Of a stretch of DNA of 12,634 nucleotides, positions 1 through 6,994 are shown piece after piece. This DNA comes from Holosporaceae bacterium UBA3830. GTDB taxonomy: Bacteria > Pseudomonadota > Alphaproteobacteria > UBA3830. The stretch covers positions 1 to 12,634 of the forward strand of contig DGIE01000095.1 of assembly GCA_002393025.1 (NCBI GenBank), read 5' to 3'. The notes under the pieces were generated by a model, which ran no database searches, was not told where the DNA came from, and saw only the letters and a list, made by a program, of their open reading frames with translations. The number at the start of each line of letters is the position of its first letter. The stretch's first letter is position 1. The position numbers and the translations under genes were made by a program.

Positions 1-289
1 TTCCCGCGATCTGCGAAGCCCGCATACGCCTTTCGCCTGCCACCAGCTGATAAGATCCGTCGTCGAGTTTCTGAACCAAAATCGGCTGAAAAACTCCCTT
101 TCTCTTAATTGAATTTGCTAGCGCCTGCAGCTGTTCGTCATCAAAAAACTGTCTCGGTTGGTAGGGATTTGCCTTGATGCTATCCAAACTTATCTTCACG
201 ACGCCAGCGCCATCCGCAGGAGCTGCAGCTGTTTCGATTTCAGTTTGCAGAAAAGCAGACAGACCACGCCCCAGACTTCTATTCGCCAT
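1..289 (-). CDS. parB: Chromosome partitioning protein ParB, N-terminal part (cut by window edge)
   Basis: ParB is the parS-binding CTPase of the ParABS system, which loads onto origin-proximal DNA and works with ParA to segregate the chromosome. Only the first 96 residues are present. The translated start carries the family's GRGLSAFL opening (about residues 7-14), the NPYQPR motif that begins the N-terminal CTP-binding domain, GVFQPILV, and the YQLVAGERRMRA stretch, whose GERR is the ParB CTP-binding motif. The helix-turn-helix and dimerisation domains lie beyond position 1. The ATG lies inside the end of parA (11-base overlap) and is preceded by GGAAGGGAA as ribosome binding site, so the two are co-transcribed and probably translationally coupled. 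I see no frame disruption in the visible part. Identity is secure; nothing can be said about its C-terminus. Confidence 0.95.
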   Translation of the reverse strand, partial: MANRSLGRGLSAFLQTEIETAAAPADGAGVVKISLDSIKANPYQPRQFFDDEQLQALANSIKRKGVFQPILVQKLDDGSYQLVAGERRMRASQIAG

Positions 290-1043
290 TGGATTCCCTT
301 CCCAAAAATTCGCGAGCCAATTCTATGTAAGATATAGCCCCGCTTGACCTTATATCATGAAGTATTACGGGGCGTCCATAAGACGCCGCTTCGCTTATGC
401 GAACATTTCTCGGAATCACCGTGTCGAAAACCAAATTTCCGAAATGAGATCTGACATCTTCTTCGATGGTTCGGCTCAAATTGTTTCGGCGATCATACAT
501 TGTCAGCAAAATTCCGCCCACCATTAGGTCCTTGTTAATGGTGCTGCGTACGCTCTGAATCGTGTTGAACAGCTGCGTCAGACCTTCAAGAGCGTAAAAT
601 TCACACTGCAGCGGAATAATAATTTTATTCGAAGCGTTCAGCGAATTAATATTTATCAAACCGAACCCTGGAGGACAATCGATGAAAACATAGTCAAAAT
701 CCAAATTGGACAGAGCTTTTTTCAGTCTTGATTCGCGATCGCTCTGCTGGAACAACTCGACCTCTGCTGCCGCTAAATCTATCGTGGAGGAAATAACGTA
801 AAGTCCCTTAACATAAGTTTCTTGGATTACATCTTTCGCATGAACCATACCGAGCAGAACTCCGTAGCTGCTCTCCAGCCCGCGAACCTTCGGCATCCCC
901 AGTCCAGTGGAGGAATTTCCCTGCGGATCCAGATCTACGATCAAAACCTTTTTATCGACAGCAGCCAACGCCGTCGCCAAATTTATCGTCGTCGTAGTTT
1001 TCCCGACTCCTCCTTTTTGATTGATAACCGCAACAGTTTTCAT
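279..1043 (-). CDS. parA: Chromosome partitioning ATPase ParA (Soj family)
   Basis: ParA is the nucleoid-binding ATPase whose gradient moves ParB-parS complexes. The 254-residue protein has the usual length for chromosomal Soj-type ParA and lacks the long N-terminal HTH extension of many plasmid ParAs. Visible motifs: deviant Walker A KGGVGKTT (10-17), DLDPQGNSSTG (from about 37) as the A' region, Walker B VFIDCPPG (119-126), and a late PRNVRISEA segment typical of the Soj branch. The ATG is preceded by GAGAGAG and by a promoter at 1068-1096. It overlaps parB by 11 bases. In many alphaproteobacteria parAB follow gidA/gidB (mnmG/rsmG) near the origin; here the upstream neighbour is instead the divergent rsmH, so that linkage has been lost on this side. 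Base composition is richer in GC than in the centre of the window. Confidence 0.97.
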   Translation of the reverse strand: MKTVAVINQKGGVGKTTTTINLATALAAVDKKVLIVDLDPQGNSSTGLGMPKVRGLESSYGVLLGMVHAKDVIQETYVKGLYVISSTIDLAAAEVELFQQSDRESRLKKALSNLDFDYVFIDCPPGFGLININSLNASNKIIIPLQCEFYALEGLTQLFNTIQSVRSTINKDLMVGGILLTMYDRRNNLSRTIEEDVRSHFGNLVFDTVIPRNVRISEAASYGRPVILHDIRSSGAISYIELAREFLGRESNGE

Positions 1044-1067
1044 TTTTCTCTCTCAGAACGCCTCGAA

Positions 1068-1096
1068 ATTATACTTCGTTGCTCATAAGATCACAA
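1068..1096 (-). promoter_or_regulatory. Sigma70-type promoter of parAB
   Basis: On the minus strand a -35 box TTGTGA (1091-1096, 4/6 to consensus) is followed by 17 bases and a perfect -10 TATAAT (1068-1073). Transcription would begin near 1061, about 18 bases before the parA ATG, leaving room for the GAGAGAG ribosome binding site. Seen directly as sequence match; promoter activity is inference. Confidence 0.65.
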
Positions 1097-1200
1097 TAAA
1101 AAATTCTACGTATGTGGTAGCCAAAACGCTTCAAGTTACAAAGTACACCGTTTTAGCTTTAATTTGTTGGGAGTTAGCACTATTAATCAAGATTGTTAAC

Positions 1201-1246
1201 ATGACACGAATTAATTATGTACTTATTTTTAGTGCAGGACTATAAT
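1201..1246 (+). promoter_or_regulatory. Candidate rsmH promoter(s), ambiguous
   Basis: Two incompatible readings exist. ATGACA (1201-1206, 5/6 to the -35 consensus) lies 17 bases before TATTTT (1224-1229, 4/6). Alternatively there is a perfect TATAAT (1241-1246), but with no recognisable -35 at 16-18 bases (TGTACT at 17). The first would place the start just before AGGA and the small ORF at 1245; the second would start inside that ORF and leave only rsmH. The rest of 1097-1200 holds nothing I can assign. Confidence 0.35.
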
Positions 1247-1310
1247 GGCTCCACAAAAGTTTAGGAATGCCGGAAATGGTTTGAGCATGATTGTGGTGAT
1301 TGTTAAATGA
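1245..1310 (+). CDS. Possible 21-codon small ORF overlapping the rsmH start
   Basis: ATG at 1245 opens a 21-residue frame beginning MAPQKFRN and ending in a hydrophobic stretch MIVVIVK. Its TGA (1308-1310) overlaps the rsmH ATG in the classic ATGA arrangement. It has AGGA at 1235-1238, six bases before the ATG, a plausible ribosome binding site. It could be a leader peptide that couples ribosomes into rsmH, or chance in AT-rich DNA. No homology can be claimed, and the same ATG overlaps a TATAAT box. rsmH also has its own ribosome binding site inside this ORF (GGTGAT, 1295-1300). Confidence 0.3.
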   Translation: MAPQKFRNAGNGLSMIVVIVK

Positions 1311-2173
1311 GTGAACATATACCAGTATTGTTGAATGAAGTTTTGAGTATTTTGAATCCCTCTGATGGCAAAACTTATTTCGATGGCACTTTTGGTGGTG
1401 GAGGATATTCCCGGGCAATCCTAGAAAAAGCTAATTGTTCTGTTGTAGCCTGTGATCGTGACGAGTTAGTGATGCCCTTCGCTGAGAAATTGCACTCAGA
1501 GTTTCCTTCCAGATTTTCTTTTACTCATGCTCGTTTTAGCGAAATAAAAAAAATTCTGGCCCAACAAAATATTCAAAAGCTAGATGGTATTGTTCTCGAT
1601 TTGGGTTTATCAAACTTTCAGTTGGAAGATGAATCCCGCGGATTTTCTTTTAATTCCAAGGGAAATGTTGACATGACAATGGGGTTATGCAACGAAACAG
1701 CTATGGATATTATTCACCGATGTTCAGAAGAACAACTTGCTAATATCATCTATACTTTCAGTGAAGAGAGATTTTCCCGACGCATAGCAAAAAGCATTAA
1801 GAAGAATTTGCGTAACATAAAAACTGCCGAAGATTTAGCAAATGCTGTACGTGCCTGTGTGAGACGAACAGGGAGAATCGACCAGGCAACAAAAACTTTT
1901 CAGGCTTTAAGAATTTTTGTAAACAGAGAACTGGAAGAACTGAAATTTATCCTGAATGAATCTTTAGAATTACTAAATTCAGGCGGAAAAATTATTGTAG
2001 TAAGTTTTCATTCTCTTGAAGATCGCATTGTTAAGTCATTTTTCAGAGAATGCGGATATCAAAAGGATGCCTTCCAGGTAATTACAAAAAAGCCAATCGC
2101 TCCGAGCGAGGAAGAAATTGAAATTAATCCGAAATCCCGTTCTGCGAAGTTGAGATGCCTTCTGCGATTGTAA
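1307..2173 (+). CDS. rsmH: 16S rRNA (cytosine(1402)-N(4))-methyltransferase RsmH (MraW)
   Basis: RsmH uses S-adenosylmethionine to N4-methylate C1402 in the decoding centre of 16S rRNA. The 288-residue product shows the family's motifs in order: HIPVLLNEVL at the N-terminus, the SAM-binding loop DGTFGGGGYS (26-35), ACDRD (48-52), DLGLSNFQL (98-106, usually DLGVSSPQL), RGFSF (111-115), ATKTFQALRI in the middle, SFHSLEDR (233-240), and the C-terminal KPIAPSEEE / NPKSRSAKLR. It is slightly short but complete. The ATG is preceded by GGTGAT at a spacing of 6, matching the 16S 3' end. In most bacteria rsmH sits in the division/cell-wall cluster after mraZ and before ftsL-ftsI; here neither side carries those genes and it ends 36 bases from a convergent gene, so it appears to be a monocistronic relocated copy. 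Confidence 0.97.
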   Translation: MSEHIPVLLNEVLSILNPSDGKTYFDGTFGGGGYSRAILEKANCSVVACDRDELVMPFAEKLHSEFPSRFSFTHARFSEIKKILAQQNIQKLDGIVLDLGLSNFQLEDESRGFSFNSKGNVDMTMGLCNETAMDIIHRCSEEQLANIIYTFSEERFSRRIAKSIKKNLRNIKTAEDLANAVRACVRRTGRIDQATKTFQALRIFVNRELEELKFILNESLELLNSGGKIIVVSFHSLEDRIVKSFFRECGYQKDAFQVITKKPIAPSEEEIEINPKSRSAKLRCLLRL

Positions 2174-2209
2174 TTCACATTTCTTTTCAGAATTGCATTA
2201 ATAGATCGT

Positions 2210-3751
2210 TCAAATTTTGCAGAAACCTCCGCTCCTTTCGTTAGATTGCGGTAATAACAGCCTGACTTTGTTGGTTTTCTTTTCACGATTAGATCTATTT
2301 CCTCTTTCTTCTTCTGTTAAATTTGGATTATCCGCACACTTATACTGATTAACTCCGAATTTTGGAAATTTTATCGATGAATTCGGCGATAAATAATGTG
2401 AATACAAATCAAAATCACCCAGTTCTTGAATAAAAGTTTCATATATATCTGCAAATCGTTTCGGCCCAATCATGTTAAAAGCTCTAATCCAATGATATCG
2501 GTGAGACAAATATGATGACTCGTTCAACGCGTCAAATCCACTAGAGGACAATCCATATTGAATATGAAGATTCTCATCGTTCCCATAACAAGCCAATATG
2601 AAACTTTCTATGCGTTTCAATTTGGCAGACCGTGACATCGTATCCACAAAATGCTCAGCATAATTCCTGATGCCTCCTAATTTTCGTATTTGCCCAAATA
2701 TTTGGGGATTCAATTGTTCGGTTACACAATCTGCTTCCGCCATAATTTTTAATACATTATTAAATTTTTGATTTAGCTTCTGAGAAAAATTTTTCTGCTT
2801 AAGGTTCAATCTGGCTTTTATATTCACTTGGCTATCGGATTTTTGAGAAAACAAAGAACTAACCACGGTACGAAAAAAAGTGACATCTGGGGGCAGCTCA
2901 ACATGAAAAAGTTCAAACTTTTGCCCCAGTCTTCTGATGGCTGCCACAACCGGGCGATTGAAAAAATTCTCCGGAGAAAACAAAATATAACGGTAATTTG
3001 GTAATTTCATCGCTGCATACTTTTGAAAATCGAAAACTTGTTTTTTTACTCCGGAAATTTTTTGCTGTAGCGAGCATGCCATCTGTATCCGCGACATAAA
3101 CTTATCTGATTCGATTTGCCATCCGTACTTTCCGAAGTAAATATTCATTCCGTCATCAACGACGATCTCCGTATCCTTTTGTAACGGAACAAAAATCAAT
3201 TTAGGAAGCTTGCCTGCTACAATTTTAGCCGTTGCAATACGTAAAAGCTTGCATCCCACAGGATTCTCTGTCAGATCTCTGATTAGTTTTCTGATTTGTT
3301 CCTTCATGTCATATGTAAACTCTCTCGGCTCTCCGATATTGTCCAAAAAATTTGTTACAGCATATCTATCTGCATCCTTACGGATAAATAAACTTGTCGA
3401 GGTGAAATCTTCTAAAAAAATCATGTTCGGGTTGGAGATTGATCTTCCGTATACAATGTTGTTTTCTTTCCTAATTATTTTGAAGGAAAAATCACAGCAG
3501 GTGTCGCAAAAAATATCTGCTAAATTTACTTTATTGCGATACAATGTCGCCCTGTAATCCCAAGTTTTGTTATAAATTCTCATTTCCTTTTCCGTCAGAG
3601 GAGAGATCTTTTTCCAATCATTAAGGGGTTGAGAAATATTGAAACGTTTCTCCGCAGTCGGCATGCTTGCAACCCCGTTCATAGATTCAATGTTATTAAA
3701 ATACAAAATGATCAATACACTGATTAGTAAAACTTTTTTTATCATTACCAT
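2210..3751 (-). CDS. Secreted protein of unknown function (very tentative M91-like peptidase relative without HExxH)
   Basis: I do not recognise this 513-residue protein with confidence. It begins with a clear signal sequence (MIKKVLLISVLIILYF, cleavage probably near residues 22-29), so export is likely. No further membrane segment is obvious. A Cys cluster FCDTCCDF lies at 81-88 and the C-terminal ~40 residues are charged and low-complexity. Three regions (NPVGCKLLRI about 163-172; the segment 264-294 containing FELFHVELPP; and 406-414 FDALNESSY) remind me of M91-type (NleD-like) peptidase architecture, but the zinc site HExxH is absent, so any such relationship would be a degenerate, non-catalytic one. 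This is recollection, not evidence. Either ATG at 3751 or at 3745 may be the start; a consensus promoter ends about 18 bases upstream. It is a single-gene unit, convergent with rsmH. Confidence 0.7.
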   Translation of the reverse strand: MVMIKKVLLISVLIILYFNNIESMNGVASMPTAEKRFNISQPLNDWKKISPLTEKEMRIYNKTWDYRATLYRNKVNLADIFCDTCCDFSFKIIRKENNIVYGRSISNPNMIFLEDFTSTSLFIRKDADRYAVTNFLDNIGEPREFTYDMKEQIRKLIRDLTENPVGCKLLRIATAKIVAGKLPKLIFVPLQKDTEIVVDDGMNIYFGKYGWQIESDKFMSRIQMACSLQQKISGVKKQVFDFQKYAAMKLPNYRYILFSPENFFNRPVVAAIRRLGQKFELFHVELPPDVTFFRTVVSSLFSQKSDSQVNIKARLNLKQKNFSQKLNQKFNNVLKIMAEADCVTEQLNPQIFGQIRKLGGIRNYAEHFVDTMSRSAKLKRIESFILACYGNDENLHIQYGLSSSGFDALNESSYLSHRYHWIRAFNMIGPKRFADIYETFIQELGDFDLYSHYLSPNSSIKFPKFGVNQYKCADNPNLTEEERGNRSNREKKTNKVRLLLPQSNERSGGFCKI

Positions 3752-3775
3752 TCTATTTCAATATATTTTCAAACA

Positions 3776-3804
3776 GGTATAGGCGTTAATCATGACATTG
3801 TCAA
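3776..3804 (-). promoter_or_regulatory. Consensus sigma70 promoter of the secreted-protein gene
   Basis: Minus strand: perfect -35 TTGACA (3799-3804), 17-base spacer, then -10 TATACC (3776-3781, 4/6). The predicted start near 3769 gives a leader of about 18 bases to the ATG at 3751. This is the best -35 in the window and indicates that the gene is transcribed independently of the ogt operon upstream of it. Confidence 0.7.
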
Positions 3805-3832
3805 CCGCCCTTATAAAATTGGATACAACCAC

Positions 3833-3864
3833 AAAAAAATTTGGCTACCTGACCGTCGGACAGC
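3833..3864 (-). terminator. Possible rho-independent terminator after ogt
   Basis: On the minus strand GCTGTC (3859-3864) can pair with GGTAGC (3844-3849), including two G-U pairs, across a 9-base loop, followed after a few bases by a run of seven T (3833-3839). A perfect palindrome GTTGAATTTCAAC lies just before it (3865-3877). It sits between the ogt stop and the next leftward promoter, where a terminator is expected, but the stem is weak. Confidence 0.4.
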
Positions 3865-3905
3865 GTTGAAATTCAACTTTTCGTCTATTTCAAAATTGCT
3901 GGCTC

Positions 3906-4373
3906 TCAGTCATTCATGGATTTTTCCAATTTTAAAAGACATTTTTTCCGATCTAATCCCCCACCGTATCCTATCAACTTACCGGTCGCCCCAATTACCC
4001 TGTGACACGGTATTATAATGATAATCGGATTTTTGTTGTTGGCTGATCCTATTGCTCGACAGGCTTTCGGATTGCCAATCAACTCAGCAATTTGTTTATA
4101 AGATCGAGTTTCTCCGTAGGGAATTTTTATTAGTTCACGCCAAACTTTTTTCTGAAAGTTTGTTCCCGCTGGATTCAGAGGCAGGTCGAAAGTTTTTCTG
4201 TTTCCCGCAAAATATTCCGATAATTGACGAAAAGTTTCTCTAATTGTGGAAGTTTCTCGATCGACAAAATTTTCCGGATAAATTCGTCGAAAACTTACTC
4301 CTATAATACCTCCTGACTCTTCTAAAATTTGAATATTACCAAGAATCGTTTGATATGCGTGAAATAAAATCAT
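3906..4373 (-). CDS. ogt: Methylated-DNA--[protein]-cysteine S-methyltransferase
   Basis: Suicide DNA-repair protein that transfers the alkyl group from O6-alkylguanine (and O4-alkylthymine) to its own cysteine. At 155 residues it is the size of stand-alone Ogt/MGMT enzymes, without an Ada regulatory domain. The active site IPCHRVIG (121-128) places the acceptor at Cys123. The DNA-binding half is intact: FQKKVWREL (73-81), IPYGETRSYKQIAELIG (84-100), AIGSANNKNP with the Asn hinge (107-116), and GYGGGLDRKKCLLKLE at the end. Its ATG overlaps the preceding TGA as ATGA (4370-4373), implying translational coupling to the DUF5131 gene. It is the last gene of the leftward operon. Confidence 0.95.
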   Translation of the reverse strand: MILFHAYQTILGNIQILEESGGIIGVSFRRIYPENFVDRETSTIRETFRQLSEYFAGNRKTFDLPLNPAGTNFQKKVWRELIKIPYGETRSYKQIAELIGNPKACRAIGSANNKNPIIIIIPCHRVIGATGKLIGYGGGLDRKKCLLKLEKSMND

Positions 4374-5257
4374 CTTTTACACTTTCCGCAGCGTGAACAG
4401 CCTGCACAGTATTTTTTCATCACGCAGAAGTTGCAATGCTCTTTAAAAAACTTTGGTGTAGTCATATCAAAATCAAACAAACTTTTCTGCGTTTGAAAAT
4501 TTTTGAAAATATCAAAAATTTGCGTTTTTTTGCTTTCATAATTTAAATTTTCTGAAAAAGCACGTTTCATCTGCTCAGTTTTATCAAAAATTTTAAATTT
4601 TTCTCCGTTTTTTATGAAAATGTTCCCCGTTTCAAAAAAAGCAAAAGAAACATCATTTTCGCGACATTCCTGTGAAAGTTTCACAACCCATGATTGGTAC
4701 AAAGGACGAGCTCCATCGTAATTTTCTCCGCCACACCAGACATTTTCAATTTGTCCAGACTTCAAATATTTTTGAAGCGAAATTTCCCCAATAAAAGGAG
4801 CAACCATGATTCCTTTATGTTTAAAAGGAAGATCCAATAAAATAGGAATTCTTTCGTCGGCTCGCTTTTGATTTTCCGTCGTGACATTCAGCCAAACATT
4901 TTCCCAACCATCATTCCAATCATTTGGGAGATTTACTGAAACTCTCTCTGGTCTTTTGGTAACAAGAACGAAAACCACATCGCTACGTATTTTCATTATC
5001 TTCCAAACTTCCGAACGCCACTGATCGGCCTCTGCAAGGAAAAAATCTGACGTCATACACACTCGCAAAAATTCCCCGCTGCGTATTTTATAATTCCCAA
5101 AACGATCTTTCTGCAGAGGGTAGTCAAAGTTATTCTTTACCCTAAAAATTTCGGCTCCATCATGTCCACGCTGTTTATCCAAAAAATACATATAGCAATT
5201 TTGGCAGCCCTCACTTACTTTTTTGCAACCGTGCCACGGATTCCAAATATCTCTCAT
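4370..5257 (-). CDS. DUF5131 (phage Gp37/Gp68-type) three-cysteine-motif protein with C-terminal Cys cluster
   Basis: The 295-residue protein opens with WNPWHGC and carries CX6CX2CY (Cys11, Cys18, Cys21), the hallmark three-cysteine motif of the DUF5131/Gp37-Gp68 family. The family is thought to be related to radical-SAM enzymes, but its reaction is unestablished. Further family-like stretches are FLRVCMTSDFF, VFVLVTKRPERV, NVWLNVTTENQ, IMVAPFIGEI and VWCGGENYDGARPL. The last 21 residues hold a second dense cluster, Cys275, 278, 284, 287, 290 and 293 (CX2CX5CX2CX2CX2C), which could bind an auxiliary iron-sulfur centre or zinc. It overlaps xseA (ATGA at 5254-5257) and ogt (ATGA at 4370-4373). 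The common partner gene tcmP is not adjacent. Between two DNA-acting enzymes, a role on damaged DNA is a reasonable guess only. Confidence 0.88.
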   Translation of the reverse strand: MRDIWNPWHGCKKVSEGCQNCYMYFLDKQRGHDGAEIFRVKNNFDYPLQKDRFGNYKIRSGEFLRVCMTSDFFLAEADQWRSEVWKIMKIRSDVVFVLVTKRPERVSVNLPNDWNDGWENVWLNVTTENQKRADERIPILLDLPFKHKGIMVAPFIGEISLQKYLKSGQIENVWCGGENYDGARPLYQSWVVKLSQECRENDVSFAFFETGNIFIKNGEKFKIFDKTEQMKRAFSENLNYESKKTQIFDIFKNFQTQKSLFDFDMTTPKFFKEHCNFCVMKKYCAGCSRCGKCKR

Positions 5258-6588
5258 GATTCGGATTCCCAGAGCGAAACTTGCTGCTTGGTATATACTG
5301 TTAGAGATCCGTCAGAAAAATTCAGAGTAAATTTCGTGAAATTTCTCGCCTCCTTGACCGAGCTAATCGGATTGCGATCTGAAGTTTCTGCCCAGGAAAA
5401 TCCCTTACGCAAAATATTTAAATATGAACATGATTCTAAATTATTTACCGCAATATTCAGACGGTGCCCAGAATTTTTCACTATATCAACAAAAGCAAAT
5501 TTTAATTTATCGCTGAGTTCGTTCAAGTTATACTTAAAAACAGGTTTTGTTAATTGGAGTTTCGCCAGTTGCACCTTCTTCTGTGTGGTGAAATTCCAAA
5601 TATTCTTATCCAAACGCTCTGAAACCAAGTCAATCCTCTGTTTTCTTTCAGAAAGGAACCAACCGATATTCAACGAATCGACAGCTTTCAATCGCAGACG
5701 ACTTCTTTTCAAAATTCCATAAGCTGAAAACTGCAATTGAAACGAAAATCTTTCAAGATCCTGCAGCAATTTTAATCGATCTGGAGTTGCAAACTCGGCA
5801 GCTGCGGTCGGAGTTGGTGCCCTTAGATCGGAAACATAGTCAATTAAAGTTGTATCTGTTTCATGCCCAACTGCTGAAATTACAGGAATCTTACTGCGAA
5901 AAACCGCTCTGACCACATTCTCTTCGTTAAAAGGCATAAGATCTTCAAAACTTCCTCCACCACGTGCAACTATCAACACATCCGGTCGACTGTTTTCCGA
6001 ATTACTTGGATTCTCCGGTAAAGAATTCATTCCGTCCAGTGCTTTTTCTATTTGAGCAGCCGCCTCATTTCCCTGAACTAAAACAGGCCAAAGCAAAATT
6101 TTCGTCGGGAACCTCTGCTTCACTCGGTGAACAATATCACGAATAACCGCACCCGTCGGAGAAGTAATTACTCCTATAATTTTCGGAAATTTTGGAATAC
6201 GTTTCTTTAAATTCGGATCAAATAAGCCTTCCTTTGCTAATTTTTGCTTACGCTCCGCCAAAAGTTTCAGCAAATTTCCAATCCCTGCAGGCTCAAACTT
6301 TTCGATGACAAACTGGTACTTGGACTGCATTTGATAAGAACTAACTTTTCCAAAGCAGGTAATTTTCAAACCATTTTCTAATTGATGTTGAAGGCGTTGC
6401 AAAGTACTTCGCCAGCAAATCGCATCGATGACTGCTCCTTCATCTTTGAGGGAAAAATAAGCATGTCCCGATGAATGAATTTTCAGGGCACTCACTTCCG
6501 CGGTCAATTTTATACGACCGAAATTCGTCTCAAGCGACCTTTTGATCAGCGCTGATAACCTCGATACGGTAAATTCTTCTTCTGTCAT
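5254..6588 (-). CDS. xseA: Exodeoxyribonuclease VII large subunit
   Basis: XseA is the catalytic subunit of exonuclease VII, a metal-independent nuclease that degrades single-stranded DNA to oligonucleotides and acts in repair with the small subunit XseB (not in this window). The 444 residues show the N-terminal OB-fold (about 5-98, with GHAYFSLKDE at 41-50 and FGKVSSYQ), then the catalytic core: GVITSPTGAVIRDIV (139-153), LIVARGGGSFEDLMPFNEE (205-223), AVGHETD (239-245) and APTPTAAAE (257-265). A charged, helical coiled-coil region follows, then the C-terminal ILRKGFSW / FSDGSLTV segment. No start codon lies upstream in frame within the gap, so ATG at 6588 is chosen (GCAGG upstream). It follows the HIT gene by 46 bases and overlaps the DUF5131 gene by 4. 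Confidence 0.97.
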   Translation of the reverse strand: MTEEEFTVSRLSALIKRSLETNFGRIKLTAEVSALKIHSSGHAYFSLKDEGAVIDAICWRSTLQRLQHQLENGLKITCFGKVSSYQMQSKYQFVIEKFEPAGIGNLLKLLAERKQKLAKEGLFDPNLKKRIPKFPKIIGVITSPTGAVIRDIVHRVKQRFPTKILLWPVLVQGNEAAAQIEKALDGMNSLPENPSNSENSRPDVLIVARGGGSFEDLMPFNEENVVRAVFRSKIPVISAVGHETDTTLIDYVSDLRAPTPTAAAEFATPDRLKLLQDLERFSFQLQFSAYGILKRSRLRLKAVDSLNIGWFLSERKQRIDLVSERLDKNIWNFTTQKKVQLAKLQLTKPVFKYNLNELSDKLKFAFVDIVKNSGHRLNIAVNNLESCSYLNILRKGFSWAETSDRNPISSVKEARNFTKFTLNFSDGSLTVYTKQQVSLWESES

Positions 6589-6634
6589 CCTGAAACCTGC
6601 AAACTCGGAGCCAACTCCTTGCCGCCTAAATAAT

Positions 6635-6973
6635 TTACAACTTTTCTCCGCCTATTATGTGAACGTGGAAATGTTGCACTTCCTGTCCAGCATCGTGTCC
6701 GGTATTTGACAAAATTCTATACCCCGCCCCTGAAATTCCCAACCTTTCGGCTATACGAGCGACTGCCTGAAAAAATTTCTGAATATTTTCTGCTGATTCC
6801 TTTGTTACAAAATCCGCAAAATTTGTATAACAACCCTTTGTGATAACCAACACATGAATTTTCGCTGTCGGATTTATATCGTGAAACGCTAAACAAACCT
6901 CGTCTTCATAAACAATGTTCGAGGGAATTTCTTTCTGCAAAATTTTAAAAAATACGTTATTTTTATCGTACAT
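6635..6973 (-). CDS. HIT family (HinT-like) nucleotide hydrolase/transferase
   Basis: Histidine-triad proteins hydrolyse nucleoside phosphoramidates and related adenylates. The 112-residue protein is the size of bacterial HinT and carries the triad VQHFHVHIIGG near the C-terminus (His101, His103, His105, with His103 the expected nucleophile). It also has the N-terminal FFKILQKEIPSNIVYEDE and INPTAKIHVLVITK segments typical of the HinT branch. The start is supported by CAGGTGA just upstream. It lies 21 bases after the second prepilin gene and 46 bases before xseA, so it is probably co-transcribed with both. There is no obvious functional link to either; the exact substrate cannot be read from sequence. 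Confidence 0.93.
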   Translation of the reverse strand: MYDKNNVFFKILQKEIPSNIVYEDEVCLAFHDINPTAKIHVLVITKGCYTNFADFVTKESAENIQKFFQAVARIAERLGISGAGYRILSNTGHDAGQEVQHFHVHIIGGEKL

Positions 6974-6994
6974 GACTTCACCTGTTTTTCTACA

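Noticed and set aside
1166..1200. GTTAGCACT followed by a second GTTAAC, suggestive of a CIRCE heat-shock operator
   Set aside because: Only the left half (TTAGCACT) fits; the matching right arm GAGTGCTAA at nine bases is absent.
2174..2209. Bidirectional terminator between convergent rsmH and the secreted-protein gene
   Set aside because: No stem of useful length followed by a T run is visible on either strand in this 36-base gap.
3210..3557. 115-codon plus-strand frame within the secreted-protein gene
   Set aside because: It is fully antisense to a gene with a signal peptide and its own promoter, lacks a ribosome binding site, and shows no recognisable motif.
5162..5722. 186-codon plus-strand frame antisense to xseA and the DUF5131 gene
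   Set aside because: It crosses the junction of two clearly identified genes on the other strand; open length reflects AT-rich codon bias rather than coding.
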